Assembly (NCBI RefSeq): GCF_900113645.1 | Contig: NZ_FOQC01000004.1 | Location: 1 to 64,000 of the forward strand | DNA from: Trichococcus flocculiformis | Lineage (GTDB): Bacteria > Bacillota > Bacilli > Lactobacillales > Aerococcaceae | Direction: 5' to 3' | DNA: 64,000 bases | Part shown: piece by piece, positions 63,925-64,000 of the stretch | How the letters are laid out: each line of letters starts with the position of its first letter | Position numbering within the stretch: position 1 is the stretch's first letter | Made by a program: the position numbers and the translations under genes | The notes under the pieces: model-generated | What the model was told of the DNA's origin: nothing | The model's database searches: none | Seen by the model: only the letters and a program-made list of their open reading frames with translations

Positions 63925-64000
63925 TCAGTACAACTCTTCTAACAACTCTTCGGCTGTCACATTGCCGAAGTATTTCTTGATGTCAAGTTCATTCAGTTTG
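63925..64000 (-). CDS. 3' end of a leftward gene, cut by the window edge
   Basis: Twenty-four codons and a TGA stop (63927-63925) on the minus strand. The tail reads ...Ile-Lys-Lys-Tyr-Phe-Gly-Asn-Val-Thr-Ala-Glu-Glu-Leu-Leu-Glu-Glu-Leu-Tyr. Codon use is like its neighbours and the terminator sits right after it. Too short to name the family. Confidence 0.55.
   Translation of the reverse strand, partial: KLNELDIKKYFGNVTAEELLEELY

Overview
The window reads as chromosome of a Gram-positive bacterium of the order Lactobacillales. Family Carnobacteriaceae is most likely and Trichococcus is my best guess. The evidence is a dcw cell-division cluster of the Firmicutes type (mraZ to divIVA and ileS), ptsH-ptsI beside a clpE with CtsR sites, a spx-mecA-coiA-pepF-spxH stretch, and a racemase/ATP-grasp pair that fits D-aspartate cross-bridges in peptidoglycan. 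The genus is an inference from gene order and wall chemistry; no 16S gene is present. I saw no rRNA, tRNA or CRISPR array. Most genes run leftward.

Layout. 1-2,600: a small membrane-protein gene split by an IS4-family element, followed by an intact paralogue. 2,766-2,966: cold-shock protein. 3,245-20,756: one leftward cell-division and wall-synthesis block (mraZ, rsmH, ftsL, PBP, mraY, murD, murG, ftsQ, ftsA, ftsZ, ylmE, sepF, ylmG, ylmH, divIVA), ending in ileS behind a T-box. 20,899-25,351: glycolipid-type glycosyltransferase, DUF3397, rpmF, yceD and a putative racD-aslA pair. 25,494-31,368: ribosome-assembly and NAD operon (yqeG, yqeH, yhbY, nadD, yqeK, rsfS, methyltransferase, tmcAL). 32,218-37,263: thrB, hom, ykuJ, a dehydrogenase and a second glycosyltransferase. 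37,490-44,196: ptsHI, clpE, DUF1827, prfC. 44,590-49,856: CNNM/CBS protein, NADH oxidase, AI-2E-family permease, M42 peptidase. 50,010-55,892: GNAT, mgtE, rluD, a hydroxyacid dehydrogenase, nadK, relQ. 56,185-63,717: CYTH protein, spxH, pepF, coiA, mecA, spx, trpS.

Coherent functional sets are division and wall synthesis (dcw cluster, D-Asp pair), wall glycolipid synthesis (two GT4 enzymes), and stress proteolysis (ClpE with CtsR operators; MecA, SpxH and Spx within 6 kb; RelQ). Many starts given here are shorter than the longest open frame because a clear ribosome-binding site points to an internal start.

The most unusual content is non-coding. Two families of long nested-palindrome repeats lie between genes. 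Family 1 (31,605-32,052 and 50,443-50,844) has conserved loop motifs (GAT/AGA, GAGCACTAA/AGCTTAGGC, apical CTTTTT) while the stems differ between copies yet stay complementary. Family 2 (29,606-29,705 and 63,727-63,840, with a related outer arm at 44,242-44,328) has a near-identical 70-72 bp core around a stem that also co-varies. These look like structured, mobile modules that I cannot assign to any element I know.
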